A stretch of 7,918 nucleotides of DNA from Bryobacterales bacterium (GCA_003164075.1 PLRZ01000238.1:1-7918); one strand, 5' to 3'; positions 1 to 5,759 are shown, counted from the stretch's first letter. The notes: generated by a model not told the origin, from the sequence alone. A program made the numbers and translations.

Positions 1-13
1 CGGGAGCAAGCGG

Positions 14-250
14 TTGGGTCTGAGTACACAGGATATTTTTTCGCGGCTTCTAACCTTCATCGGGTTCCTGCTTTGGCTGTGGGACAAGGTGAAGCACGGC
101 TTCCGCCTCAGCTTCAGCGTCCAGCGACCACCCACCGCCATCGGCGACCGCCGATTTGCCTCCACGAACGATGAAGGAGAATTAGTTTGCGTGATCGCGC
201 GTAATCGACCCACCATGACTCGATATGTACCGATGAAGGTAAGGGCTTGA
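14..250 (+). CDS. Small single-pass membrane protein, unknown function
   Basis: I do not recognise this 78-residue protein. Residues 12-23 (LLTFIGFLLWLW) form one hydrophobic segment, followed at once by a basic stretch (DKVKHGFR). That suggests a single membrane anchor with the remaining roughly 50 residues, which look beta-rich (ELVCVIARN), on the cytoplasmic side. The start is TTG at 14, supported by GGGAG at positions 2-6 with a 7-base spacer. However, the frame stays open to the left edge, so a longer protein starting outside the window cannot be excluded. The C-terminus breaks off soon after a strand-like segment and may be a truncated version of a longer soluble domain. The stop codon (248-250) lies inside the -35 box proposed for the downstream toxin-antitoxin pair, so the two are close but probably separately transcribed. 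No function is assigned. Confidence 0.5.
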   Translation: MGLSTQDIFSRLLTFIGFLLWLWDKVKHGFRLSFSVQRPPTAIGDRRFASTNDEGELVCVIARNRPTMTRYVPMKVRA

Positions 251-274
251 CAGGACCGCTGGGCTTGCTAAGGT
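247..274 (+). promoter_or_regulatory. Probable sigma-70 promoter of the toxin-antitoxin operon
   Basis: A consensus -35 box TTGACA sits at 247-252. After 16 bases comes TAAGGT at 269-274, a weak -10 box (3 of 6 consensus bases) partly rescued by an extended -10 TG at 266-267. The predicted transcription start is near 281, giving a leader of about 29 bases before the antitoxin ATG at 310. The -35 box overlaps the stop codon of the preceding gene. The adjacent palindrome at 277-301 would cover the start site, as expected for an autoregulated module. Confidence 0.5.
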
Positions 275-276
275 GG

Positions 277-301
277 AGGTGAACAGTTCAACTGTTCACC
301 T
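277..301. promoter_or_regulatory. Perfect 25-bp palindrome, likely antitoxin operator
   Basis: The arm AGGTGAACAGTT (277-288) is mirrored exactly by AACTGTTCACCT (290-301) around the single central base C289, with no mismatch. It lies just after the proposed -10 box and ends 8 bases before the antitoxin start codon. AbrB/MazE-type antitoxins commonly bind palindromes in their own promoter, alone or with the toxin, so an autoregulatory operator is the simplest reading. It is unlikely to be a terminator: the loop would be too short unless the inner pairs open, and no T-run follows. A GGAGGTG sequence at 275-281 resembles a ribosome binding site, but it is 28 bases from the ATG and probably upstream of or at the transcript start. 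Confidence 0.6.
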
Positions 302-309
302 AATCCATC

Positions 310-645
310 ATGGCTATCGTCACTGTCAAAAATAAATATCAGGTGGTCATCCCCAAGGCCATACGGGAGGAGCTCGGCATCAGCCGCGGCGACGTGCTGG
401 AGGCGAAAGTGGAACGCGGCCGGATCACCTACACCCCGAAGGCCGTCATCGATCGGATCCCTGCCAGCAAGGCGGAACGCGCACGCTTTTTCAAAAAGCT
501 CAGTGAGCAGGCGCCCGCCTGGCTTAAGGAAACCTGGGCGTCCTCCAAGCGGAGCGGCACCGACAAGCTCACCATGCGGCAGATCGACGCGGAGGTCGCC
601 GCCGTCCGCCGGCGTTCCGGGAAGAGCAGCCATCCTTCCCGATGA
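310..645 (+). CDS. AbrB/MazE-family antitoxin
   Basis: This is the 111-residue DNA-binding antitoxin of a type II toxin-antitoxin pair. Residues 3-47 form a swapped-hairpin AbrB domain: MAIVTVKNKYQVVIP, then the typical IREELGISRGDVLEAKVE. This domain dimerises and binds the operator. The basic and amphipathic C-terminal half (about residues 55-105, including AWLKETW and DAEVAAVRRR) is the expected toxin-binding region. In-frame stops at 280 (TGA) and 301 (TAA) rule out a longer protein, so ATG 310 is the first possible start and matches the family N-terminus. No Shine-Dalgarno sequence lies at normal distance. The stop overlaps the toxin start as ATGA (642-645), so the two are translationally coupled. 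The palindrome at 277-301 is its probable binding site. The family call is firm from sequence; operator binding is inferred. Confidence 0.9.
   Translation: MAIVTVKNKYQVVIPKAIREELGISRGDVLEAKVERGRITYTPKAVIDRIPASKAERARFFKKLSEQAPAWLKETWASSKRSGTDKLTMRQIDAEVAAVRRRSGKSSHPSR
618..641 (+). promoter_or_regulatory. RNA hairpin abutting the toxin start codon
   Basis: CGGGAAG at 618-624 pairs perfectly with CTTCCCG at 635-641, a 7-bp stem with a 10-base loop. The last base of the stem touches the toxin ATG at 642. The only purine-rich, ribosome-binding-like tract upstream of the toxin (GGGAAG, 619-624) is held in the stem. Inference: free ribosomes would load poorly on the toxin start, whereas ribosomes finishing the antitoxin would unwind the stem and reinitiate at the ATGA overlap. 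This would keep toxin output tied to, and below, antitoxin output. Confidence 0.4.
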
Positions 646-1061
646 AGCGGGTCGTCTTGGACACCAACGTCATCGTTTCGGCGGTTCTGGCGCCTTCGGG
701 GACGCAAGCATCCGTTCTGCTGCTCGCCCTGACCGGGCGCATCGCGCTCTACGTATCTCCGTCCGTGCTCGCCGAGTATGAGGAGGTGCTGCGTCGGCCA
801 CGACTGAAGCTGCAGCCGCACCAGATCGACGCGGCCATGGCCGCCATCCGCAGGGTGGCGCATCTCGTACAACCGACCCAGGCCGTTTCCGTTTCGCCCC
901 ACGAATCCGACAATCGGTTCCTGGAATGCGCTGAAGCCGCCGAAGCGGACTGGCTCGTTACCGGCAACACCAGGCACTTTCCGCCAAGCCACGGCCAGAC
1001 GAGGACCGTCACTGGCCGCCGATTTCTCGACATTCTGACCGAATCCGGCAGCCCGCAGTAA
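642..1061 (+). CDS. PIN-domain toxin (putative ribonuclease), PIN family TA toxin
   Basis: This 139-residue protein is a PIN-fold nuclease of the group annotated as putative toxin-antitoxin toxin component, PIN family (COG1569 type). Such proteins use clustered acidic residues to hold divalent metal and cleave RNA in the cytoplasm. Visible active-site candidates are D7 in VVLDTNVIVSA, E45 (or E48) in LAEYEEVLRRP, D90 in SDNRFLECA and D103 in ADWLVTGNTRHFP. The last two segments are signatures of this subgroup. The length is normal and the acidic set is complete, so the toxin looks intact. The start ATG overlaps the antitoxin stop (ATGA) and has no accessible ribosome binding site; translational coupling is likely. 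The RNA target cannot be told from sequence. No convincing terminator follows; a weak CAAAA/TTTTG arm pair near 1088-1105 is not enough to call one. Confidence 0.9.
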   Translation: MKRVVLDTNVIVSAVLAPSGTQASVLLLALTGRIALYVSPSVLAEYEEVLRRPRLKLQPHQIDAAMAAIRRVAHLVQPTQAVSVSPHESDNRFLECAEAAEADWLVTGNTRHFPPSHGQTRTVTGRRFLDILTESGSPQ

Positions 1062-1120
1062 AAACGTAGGGCCTTCTTGGATCGTCGCAAAACTTAGAAC
1101 TTTTGAGACACGGGGGGGCG

Positions 1121-1216
1121 TCATGGCGGTTCAATCGTGATTGTGATGGTTCCGTCTGCTGCTTTTTCGATGCGTACCCTTGGGCGGTCGCTTCTAACGT
1201 AAATTTCTAGTCTCAT
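1121..1216 (-). CDS. Possible 31-residue small protein, unknown
   Basis: Reading leftward from ATG (complement of 1214-1216) to TGA (complement of 1121-1123) gives a 31-residue product starting MRLEIYVRSDRPRVRIEK and ending GTITITIEPP. Charged residues alternate with valine/isoleucine in a pattern typical of a two- or three-strand beta unit, and the composition looks like real protein. It occupies most of an otherwise empty 242-base gap and is divergent from the gene at 1304. Against it: no clear Shine-Dalgarno sequence, no good promoter, and very short length. Just upstream on its strand are two adjacent near-identical octamers (tagctcat, tagctcag), which could be a small regulatory site or chance. 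It could also be the leftover C-terminal end of a longer lost gene. No function is proposed. Confidence 0.3.
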   Translation of the reverse strand: MRLEIYVRSDRPRVRIEKAADGTITITIEPP

Positions 1217-1288
1217 ACTGAGCTAATGAGCTATTCGCCACCTGAAACCCCAAACGAAAACTTCCGCGCCTTTCGCTAAAATGCCGAT

Positions 1289-1294
1289 GGAGGT
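1289..1294 (+). promoter_or_regulatory. Strong ribosome binding site deciding a GTG start
   Basis: GGAGGT at 1289-1294 is a full Shine-Dalgarno match, 9 bases before GTG 1304. It selects that GTG although two ATG codons (1281, 1287) lie closer upstream in another frame; those open only an 8- or 6-codon frame that ends at TGA 1305-1307. A -10-like TAAAAT is present at 1277-1282 without a recognisable -35 box. Confidence 0.6.
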
Positions 1295-1303
1295 AAGCGC
1301 CCC

Positions 1304-1504
1304 GTGACTCGTGCGCTGAAATGCGATATCGGCGCTTTTGTGGTCGTCTGGTTTGTGTTGATGCTCTACGGGGGAAAGGAAGCCTACGCCTACGTGGCGT
1401 GGGATAACGTCTTTCTGCATTGCTGGGGAACGGTCGTTATAACGGCGCTGTCCGCCGCGCTGATGTCGGGCTTGCTCTGGTGCGTCTACGGGGTTTTTCA
1501 ATAG
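1304..1504 (+). CDS. Small two-helix membrane protein, unknown function
   Basis: This 66-residue product is not a family I recognise. It has a short basic N-terminus (MTRALK), a hydrophobic helix at about residues 9-23 (IGAFVVVWFVLMLYG), a polar and aromatic loop (KEAYAYVAWDN), and a second helix at about 42-63 (GTVVITALSAALMSGLLWCVYG). A helical hairpin with both ends in the cytoplasm is the likely topology. The GTG start is favoured by the GGAGGT site 9 bases upstream, the best ribosome binding site in the window. The coding sequence ends at TAG 1502-1504. It stands alone: the next gene on the strand is 158 bases away and has its own promoter. Small hydrophobic proteins like this may be membrane toxins, phage-type proteins or accessory subunits; nothing here decides between them. 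Existence is fairly well supported, function is unknown. Confidence 0.6.
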   Translation: MTRALKCDIGAFVVVWFVLMLYGGKEAYAYVAWDNVFLHCWGTVVITALSAALMSGLLWCVYGVFQ

Positions 1505-1622
1505 ATCGCCGGAGGGTGCGGCCGTCTTCTCGTGATACCTTGGGCCGCTATCAGCGTATGGCGCTACCCATCTGTTTTTAGATCACAACTGGCCCGAGAC
1601 AAAACGAACATGAGTTCAGCGC

Positions 1623-1653
1623 ATGACGGATTGGGTGGTACGAGCGTTATAAT
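1623..1653 (+). promoter_or_regulatory. Promoter for a probable leaderless mRNA
   Basis: A perfect -10 box TATAAT lies at 1648-1653. Upstream, ATGACG at 1623-1628 matches four of six -35 bases with a long 19-base spacer. The predicted start of transcription is about 1659-1661, only 2-4 bases before the ATG at 1663, so the zinc-ribbon gene would be translated without a leader or Shine-Dalgarno sequence. The rest of the gap from 1505 to 1622 shows no gene or terminator that I can support. Confidence 0.5.
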
Positions 1654-1662
1654 GCGTTCTCA

Positions 1663-2190
1663 ATGAGCGATTCGTTCATTAAGCTGAACTGCGCGAACTG
1701 CGGTGCCAAGCTCGACGTGTACGACGACATGGATCGATTCGCCTGCGCCTATTGCGGTACTGAGATGGTTGTCCAGCGTCGCGGTGGGACGGTGGCATTG
1801 AAGGCTGTAACGGAGGCGATTCGAAAAGTCCAAATCGGTACAGACAAGACGGCGGCAGAATTGGCACTTGTTAGGCTGGATAAGGAGGTTAAGCAGCTAC
1901 GAAATGCGTATGCCAACCTAGAGGACACGGCTAACGCTCGGCGAATGCAAGCCACCCAGGTGAACATCTTTGTTGGCGGCGGTGCTTGCGTCTTCCTTGT
2001 CGTTGGAATTGGGCAGAGATCCACGCTCGCCCTCGTCGTGTCTTTAGCTCTTGTCTGCGGCCTTGTCGCTTTCGCTAGATCCGAGCGGAAGGCAAAACGG
2101 GAATTTGATGACCAGTTTCAAGAAATTCGGAAAGAGATGAACGAGGTCCAGCAAGAGATCCAACGGAATTTGGCGATTGTAGATGGATAA
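1663..2190 (+). CDS. Zinc-ribbon, coiled-coil membrane protein, unknown function
   Basis: This 175-residue protein has a clear layout but no family I can name. Residues 10-31 carry a zinc ribbon with two CxxCG knuckles: C10-A-N-C13-G and C28-A-Y-C31-G. A long charged helix, likely a coiled coil, follows at about 62-95 (KTAAELALVRLDKEVKQLRN). Two hydrophobic helices at about 100-117 and 120-138 are split by a short polar turn (GQRS), giving a membrane hairpin. A second charged helix (139-170) rich in K, E and Q ends the protein. Both termini would face the cytoplasm. The start ATG 1663 sits about 10 bases after a TATAAT box and has no Shine-Dalgarno sequence, pointing to leaderless translation. 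The gene is visibly less GC-rich than its neighbours (25 of 60 bases in 2101-2160), a possible sign of transfer. A membrane-tethered scaffold or sensor is only a guess; no catalytic motif is seen. Confidence 0.8.
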   Translation: MSDSFIKLNCANCGAKLDVYDDMDRFACAYCGTEMVVQRRGGTVALKAVTEAIRKVQIGTDKTAAELALVRLDKEVKQLRNAYANLEDTANARRMQATQVNIFVGGGACVFLVVGIGQRSTLALVVSLALVCGLVAFARSERKAKREFDDQFQEIRKEMNEVQQEIQRNLAIVDG

Positions 2191-2517
2191 TCGAAATGTC
2201 CGCTTACCCATAAGGAGCCCGGACCTGATTTCCTCTGACAAACTCGCGAAATGCCCTGTACCCGATTTTGTGTCGAGAAACCGTTACTGGCGCGAATCAT
2301 CCGAATCAAGCATATCGAAGAATCAATAACTTGCGTAGAATCAGCGCCGCCACGTCGAGCGAATCCCTCTCTCCGCCATTTGCCTCAAATTCAATCAGTG
2401 ACCGGCAACGTAAGCCCCCCATCGCTGTTGCGAAAATGCCCCCTTCACACCATCGAATGCCCGGGGACCGGAGCATCCGGCATAGTGCGTATCTTCCTTT
2501 CCGGGAAGGGCCCGCCC
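2191..2517. other. Gene-poor gap, no supported gene
   Basis: Open frames cross this stretch on both strands, but their products are rich in Arg, Pro and Ser, lack ribosome binding sites and show no domain. I do not accept any as a gene. At 2198-2224, GTCCG and CGGAC could pair around an inner CTTA/TAAG pair; this may be a weak 3' structure for the gene ending at 2190, but no T-run follows. The right end holds small hairpins listed separately. The mixed base composition would fit decayed DNA at the edge of the accessory stretch. Confidence 0.4.
2468..2508 (-). terminator. Weak hairpins after the receptor gene
   Basis: Two small hairpins lie just beyond the receptor stop codon on the minus strand: GGAAG/CTTCC (2493-2497 with 2504-2508, 6-base loop) and CCGGA/TCCGG (2468-2472 with 2476-2480, 3-base loop). 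Neither is followed by a T-run in the transcript direction, so a classic intrinsic terminator is not shown. They may still mark the 3' end or simply be GC-rich chance pairing. Confidence 0.2.
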
Positions 2518-5500
2518 CTACCAAAGCAGCTTCAGCCCGAACTGAATCTGGCGCGAAGTAGTCGATGTCGACGTGATCACCCCCGCCGTGCTCGCGGGCG
2601 CCGACCCCGCCGACGAGAAGACCACCGCGTTCGGCGTGCCGAAGTTAGCCCGATTCAAAATATTGAAGAACTCGGCGCGGAATTGCGCCCGCAGCTTCTC
2701 CGAAATCGCCGTATTCTTGGCCACCGAAAAGTCCGTGGTAGCCAGGCCGGGGCCCGTCAGCACGTTGCGGCCCGCATTGCCGTAGGTGCCCGTGGGCGGC
2801 AGAATGAACGCATTGGGATTGAAATACTGGTTCGGGGCGCCCTCAATGGCGCTCCCGCTAAAGGCCGGACTCCACGACGGGCGAACGGGATTGCGGCTGT
2901 CACCGTTATTGCTGGGATTGAAGCCTAACTGCGGCGTGAACGGGAAGCCCGATTGCACCGTCTCGACACCGCTGAGCACCCACCCGGCCGTCAGTTTCCC
3001 TCTAATGCCGCGCGCGTTTCCGCCGATAGGTAACTCGTAACTGGAGTTGATCACCGCGATGTTGCGGGCATCGGAGTTGGAAAGGCCCCAGTCCCACTTC
3101 GGCTGTTGTGGGTACATCACGAAACCGGGCGCGTTGGCGCCCACGCTGCTATTGAGCGCCGTGCCGTCGTCCAGGCTCTTGGACCAGGTGTAGACGCCGC
3201 GGATCTGCAAGCCTTTTGCAAAACGGCGGTTCACGTCGATTTGGAGGGCGTTGTACGAGCTGAGGCCCTCGGAGAGCCACGTGGTCGTGTTGGCCAGCGC
3301 CGGATTGGCCAGCGGCGCGCCGGTGGGATAGTAAACTGTCCCGGCTGCCAGGCTGGCGGGGCAGGGAGATGCGGGGCAGATGGTGGGAACGGGCTCATTC
3401 GTGTCCGCGGACAGCAATTCGTGATAGCCGTGGGAGCCGACGTATCCCACGCCGAGTGAGGTATGGGACGCGAGCTGCTGCTCGATTTTGAAAGTCCAGG
3501 CGATTACCGTGGGCGTGTAGAGATCCGGCTGGGAACCGCTGGGCGAGATCTTTGTGCCGGCGGGAAGAGGCGATCCGGGCACAATCAGCAGACCGGCGAC
3601 GCTGACGTTTTTCAGCGATTCGGTGGCATTGAAGGGCGCCGTCTGGTCCAGGCGGTAGTCCAAGGTGTCGAGCAGGGCGCGGTGCATGCCGAAACCGGCA
3701 TGAATCACGGTGCGGCCTTTGGAGAAAGGATCCCAGGCGATCCCGACGCGCGGCTCGGGGAGGAACTTAGCGCGGTTTACCGTAAAGGGTGAAGTGCCGA
3801 TCAACGGGTTGGTCTGAATCACGCCATCGGCGAAAGTGTAATTGGCGGCGCGGCCATGCTGCTCGTTCCAGCCATCCGTGGATTCGAAGCGGAAGCCGAT
3901 GCGCACGTCCAGGTTGGAGCGCAGCTTGATGGAGTCCTGCACGAAGCCGGCGGCTTCCAGCGAGCGCCATCCCAAAGCTGTGGGCGAAGGCACCACGGTG
4001 AAGGTGGAGATGGTGCCCTGCAGAAAGGATGTCAGGCTGCCGAAGGAGGCTTGGCCGTATTGGTCTTGCGCCAGCAGGTCGTTGGCCTGGACCCGCTGGA
4101 ACCAGACGCCGGCTTCGAATTGATGGATCCCGTGGAAGATGCGCACGTGGTCGTCGTAGGTGAAGAGGTTGCGGACGGCGCGGAGATTGCTGCCGGCGTT
4201 GGTACCGGCGCCGGTGATGGAAGAGGCCGCGCTGACAGCCGTTCCGCCGCCAATTACGACGGCGCCAATGGGATCGCCGCTGACCCATCCGGGCAGATCG
4301 ACGGGCGTCTGGCCGGTGAAGAAGTAACTGCCGCGCGAGAAGCCCACGCGCGCCGTATTGAGCACGCTCGGGGAGAAAACGTGCTGCTCCTGCACGCTGG
4401 CCACCTGCTCGCGCAGGCCTTCGAGGACGGAGCTCAGTGGATTGGCGGAAGGCGTATTGGCGAAGCTGTCGTCCACGGTGTAAACGCCAAAAAGGGTGTC
4501 CTTGTCCGAGATGTTGTAGTCCATGCGGGTGGTGCCGAAATCCTCGCGGATGGTCTGGAGCGGGTGGCTGAAGGCCTCGGCGACGCCGCTGCCCAGCTCC
4601 GGGCCATTCTGCACCGGCCAGAGGGAGAGCAGCGGTGCCACGGCGGGCGCAACTCCCACACTGACGCCGTTTACCAGGCCGGCGCGCGCATTGTTGTCGG
4701 GCACCAGGGTGACGGCGCTGACGCCCAGATGCTGGCGGAAGCCTTCGTAATTACCAAAGAGGAAGAGCTTGTTCTTCTTGACGGGACCGCCCAGCGTGCC
4801 GCCGAAGCTGTTGCGCCGGAATGGCGGGATGGAGCCCTGGTCGAAGAAATTGCGCGCGTCGAGCGCGCTATTGCGCAGGAATTCGTAGAGCGTGCCGTGC
4901 AAGCTATTGCTGCCGGAGGCCGTGACGATGCTGACCTGCGCGCCGGGGCGCTTGCCGTATTCGGCGCCGTAGGTGTCGGTGACCACGTTGAATTCGCGCA
5001 CCGCGTCCACGCCCAGCAGTTGGCCGCTGGTGCCTCCAGGGGTATTGTTGATCACCGAAGCGCCGGTAAATTCCACCCCGTTCAGCAGGAAGAGATTCTC
5101 CTGCGGGCGGCGGCCCGAGACGGCGAACATGTTGCCCACCGAAGAACTGGAGGTGCCCACGCCTCCCGAACGCTCGGCGGTGTAGTTGACGATGCCGGGG
5201 TTGAGGGAGACCAACTGGTCGTAGCTGCGGCCGTTCAGCGGCAGATCTCTGATCTGGCGTTCATCCACCAGCCCGGAGATCTGCTGCGTGGACTGGTTCA
5301 CCGGCGAAGCGGCGGCCTCCACCGTGATCACCTGCTTCAGTTCCCCCACCGGCAACGTGAGATCCACCACCGTGGTCTGGCCGACCACCAGGTCGATCCC
5401 GGTTTTCACCTGCGAGGTGAAGCCCGGTTTTTCGGCGGAGACCTGGTAATGGCCAACGGAGATGGACGGAGCCGAATAGCGGCCGCCATCGTCGGTAATC

Positions 5501-5667
5501 AGCTTGCGTTCGGCGCCGGTCTCCAGACTTTTCACGGAGATAGCGGCGGCGGCAATGGGAGAGCCCGATTCGTCTTTGACGGTCCCTGAGAGGGACGCTC
5601 CCACTACCTGGCCATAAAGTATTTCAGCGCTGGCGAGAGCCAGAAGCAGCGTTAATTGCACGTTCAT
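2518..5667 (-). CDS. Oar-like TonB-dependent outer-membrane receptor
   Basis: This 1049-residue protein is an outer-membrane beta-barrel receptor expected to import a large substrate using energy from the inner-membrane TonB complex. A signal peptide occupies about residues 1-22. A carboxypeptidase-regulatory-like (Ig-type) domain spans about 25-107 (SLSGTVKDESGSPIAAAAIS). The plug follows at about 125-255, with DLPLNGRSYDQL, NLFLLNGVEF and GVDAVREFNVVTDTYGAEYG. The remaining roughly 790 residues are barrel strands and loops. The chain ends in FGLKLLW, with the terminal aromatic residue used for barrel assembly. C764 and C769, in a probable loop, could form a disulphide. The length is usual for the Oar-like group. 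I see no clear TonB box. ATG 5667 is the only reasonable start, since a TAG stop lies in frame 12 bases upstream; AGGGGA is 9 bases before it. The substrate is unknown; many acidobacterial paralogues are presumed to handle polysaccharides or peptides. The signal peptide lacks basic residues. Confidence 0.93.
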   Translation of the reverse strand: MNVQLTLLLALASAEILYGQVVGASLSGTVKDESGSPIAAAAISVKSLETGAERKLITDDGGRYSAPSISVGHYQVSAEKPGFTSQVKTGIDLVVGQTTVVDLTLPVGELKQVITVEAAASPVNQSTQQISGLVDERQIRDLPLNGRSYDQLVSLNPGIVNYTAERSGGVGTSSSSVGNMFAVSGRRPQENLFLLNGVEFTGASVINNTPGGTSGQLLGVDAVREFNVVTDTYGAEYGKRPGAQVSIVTASGSNSLHGTLYEFLRNSALDARNFFDQGSIPPFRRNSFGGTLGGPVKKNKLFLFGNYEGFRQHLGVSAVTLVPDNNARAGLVNGVSVGVAPAVAPLLSLWPVQNGPELGSGVAEAFSHPLQTIREDFGTTRMDYNISDKDTLFGVYTVDDSFANTPSANPLSSVLEGLREQVASVQEQHVFSPSVLNTARVGFSRGSYFFTGQTPVDLPGWVSGDPIGAVVIGGGTAVSAASSITGAGTNAGSNLRAVRNLFTYDDHVRIFHGIHQFEAGVWFQRVQANDLLAQDQYGQASFGSLTSFLQGTISTFTVVPSPTALGWRSLEAAGFVQDSIKLRSNLDVRIGFRFESTDGWNEQHGRAANYTFADGVIQTNPLIGTSPFTVNRAKFLPEPRVGIAWDPFSKGRTVIHAGFGMHRALLDTLDYRLDQTAPFNATESLKNVSVAGLLIVPGSPLPAGTKISPSGSQPDLYTPTVIAWTFKIEQQLASHTSLGVGYVGSHGYHELLSADTNEPVPTICPASPCPASLAAGTVYYPTGAPLANPALANTTTWLSEGLSSYNALQIDVNRRFAKGLQIRGVYTWSKSLDDGTALNSSVGANAPGFVMYPQQPKWDWGLSNSDARNIAVINSSYELPIGGNARGIRGKLTAGWVLSGVETVQSGFPFTPQLGFNPSNNGDSRNPVRPSWSPAFSGSAIEGAPNQYFNPNAFILPPTGTYGNAGRNVLTGPGLATTDFSVAKNTAISEKLRAQFRAEFFNILNRANFGTPNAVVFSSAGSAPASTAGVITSTSTTSRQIQFGLKLLW

Positions 5668-5692
5668 ACGATGATTCCCCTATTGTCTATAG

Positions 5693-5721
5693 AGTATAGG
5701 CAGATTCTTGCCGAACGTCAA
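5693..5721 (-). promoter_or_regulatory. Near-consensus sigma-70 promoter of the receptor gene
   Basis: On the minus strand TTGACG (complement of 5716-5721) and TATACT (complement of 5693-5698) are separated by exactly 17 bases. Each box matches the consensus at five of six positions. Transcription would begin near 5686, giving a leader of roughly 19 bases that contains AGGGGA ahead of ATG 5667. An 8-bp palindrome, TCTATAGA, covers 5686-5693 at the start site. The promoter suggests strong constitutive expression unless a repressor binds here. Confidence 0.7.
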
Positions 5722-5739
5722 CCGGTCGAGCCGTGCCGC

Positions 5740-5745
5740 TACAAT
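5740..5745 (+). promoter_or_regulatory. Possible -10 box for the SNF2-family gene
   Basis: TACAAT at 5740-5745 matches five of six -10 bases and would place a transcript start near 5752, a few bases before ATG 5760. No good -35 box is found at the proper distance; the region it would occupy (about 5716-5722) is already used by the -35 box of the opposing receptor promoter. If real, the two promoters would overlap and may compete. Confidence 0.3.
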
Positions 5746-5759
5746 GGGTGTTCCTGCCA

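Noticed and set aside
1086..1107. A possible terminator after the toxin gene
   Set aside because: The arms CAAAA/TTTTG form only five weak pairs with no GC-rich stem and no T-run.
429..1124. A 231-codon minus-strand frame opposite the toxin-antitoxin genes
   Set aside because: It is a shadow of two genes with clear AbrB and PIN motifs and has no recognisable features of its own.
1281..1307. A short upstream frame (ATG 1281 to TGA 1305-1307) overlapping the GTG start at 1304
   Set aside because: It has only eight codons and no ribosome binding site of its own; the GGAGGT sits inside it and serves the GTG.
1293..2207. Inverted GTAAGCG heptamers (1293-1299 and, on the minus strand, 2207-2201) bracketing the lower-GC genes, similar to the ends of IS66-type elements
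   Set aside because: The match stops after seven bases, the flanking octamers differ (cgatggag versus ccataagg), no transposase is present, and the left copy is part of a working ribosome binding site. Chance is a sufficient explanation.
2251..2928. A 225-codon plus-strand frame running from the gap into the receptor gene
   Set aside because: The product is an Arg/Pro-rich low-information sequence, there is no ribosome binding site, and most of its length is antisense to the receptor.
3856..5589. A 577-codon open frame on the plus strand, antisense to the receptor gene
   Set aside because: It lacks any domain or ribosome site and is rich in Ala, Gly, Arg and His. Long antisense frames arise readily opposite GC-rich genes with biased third positions, and the minus-strand receptor is unmistakable.
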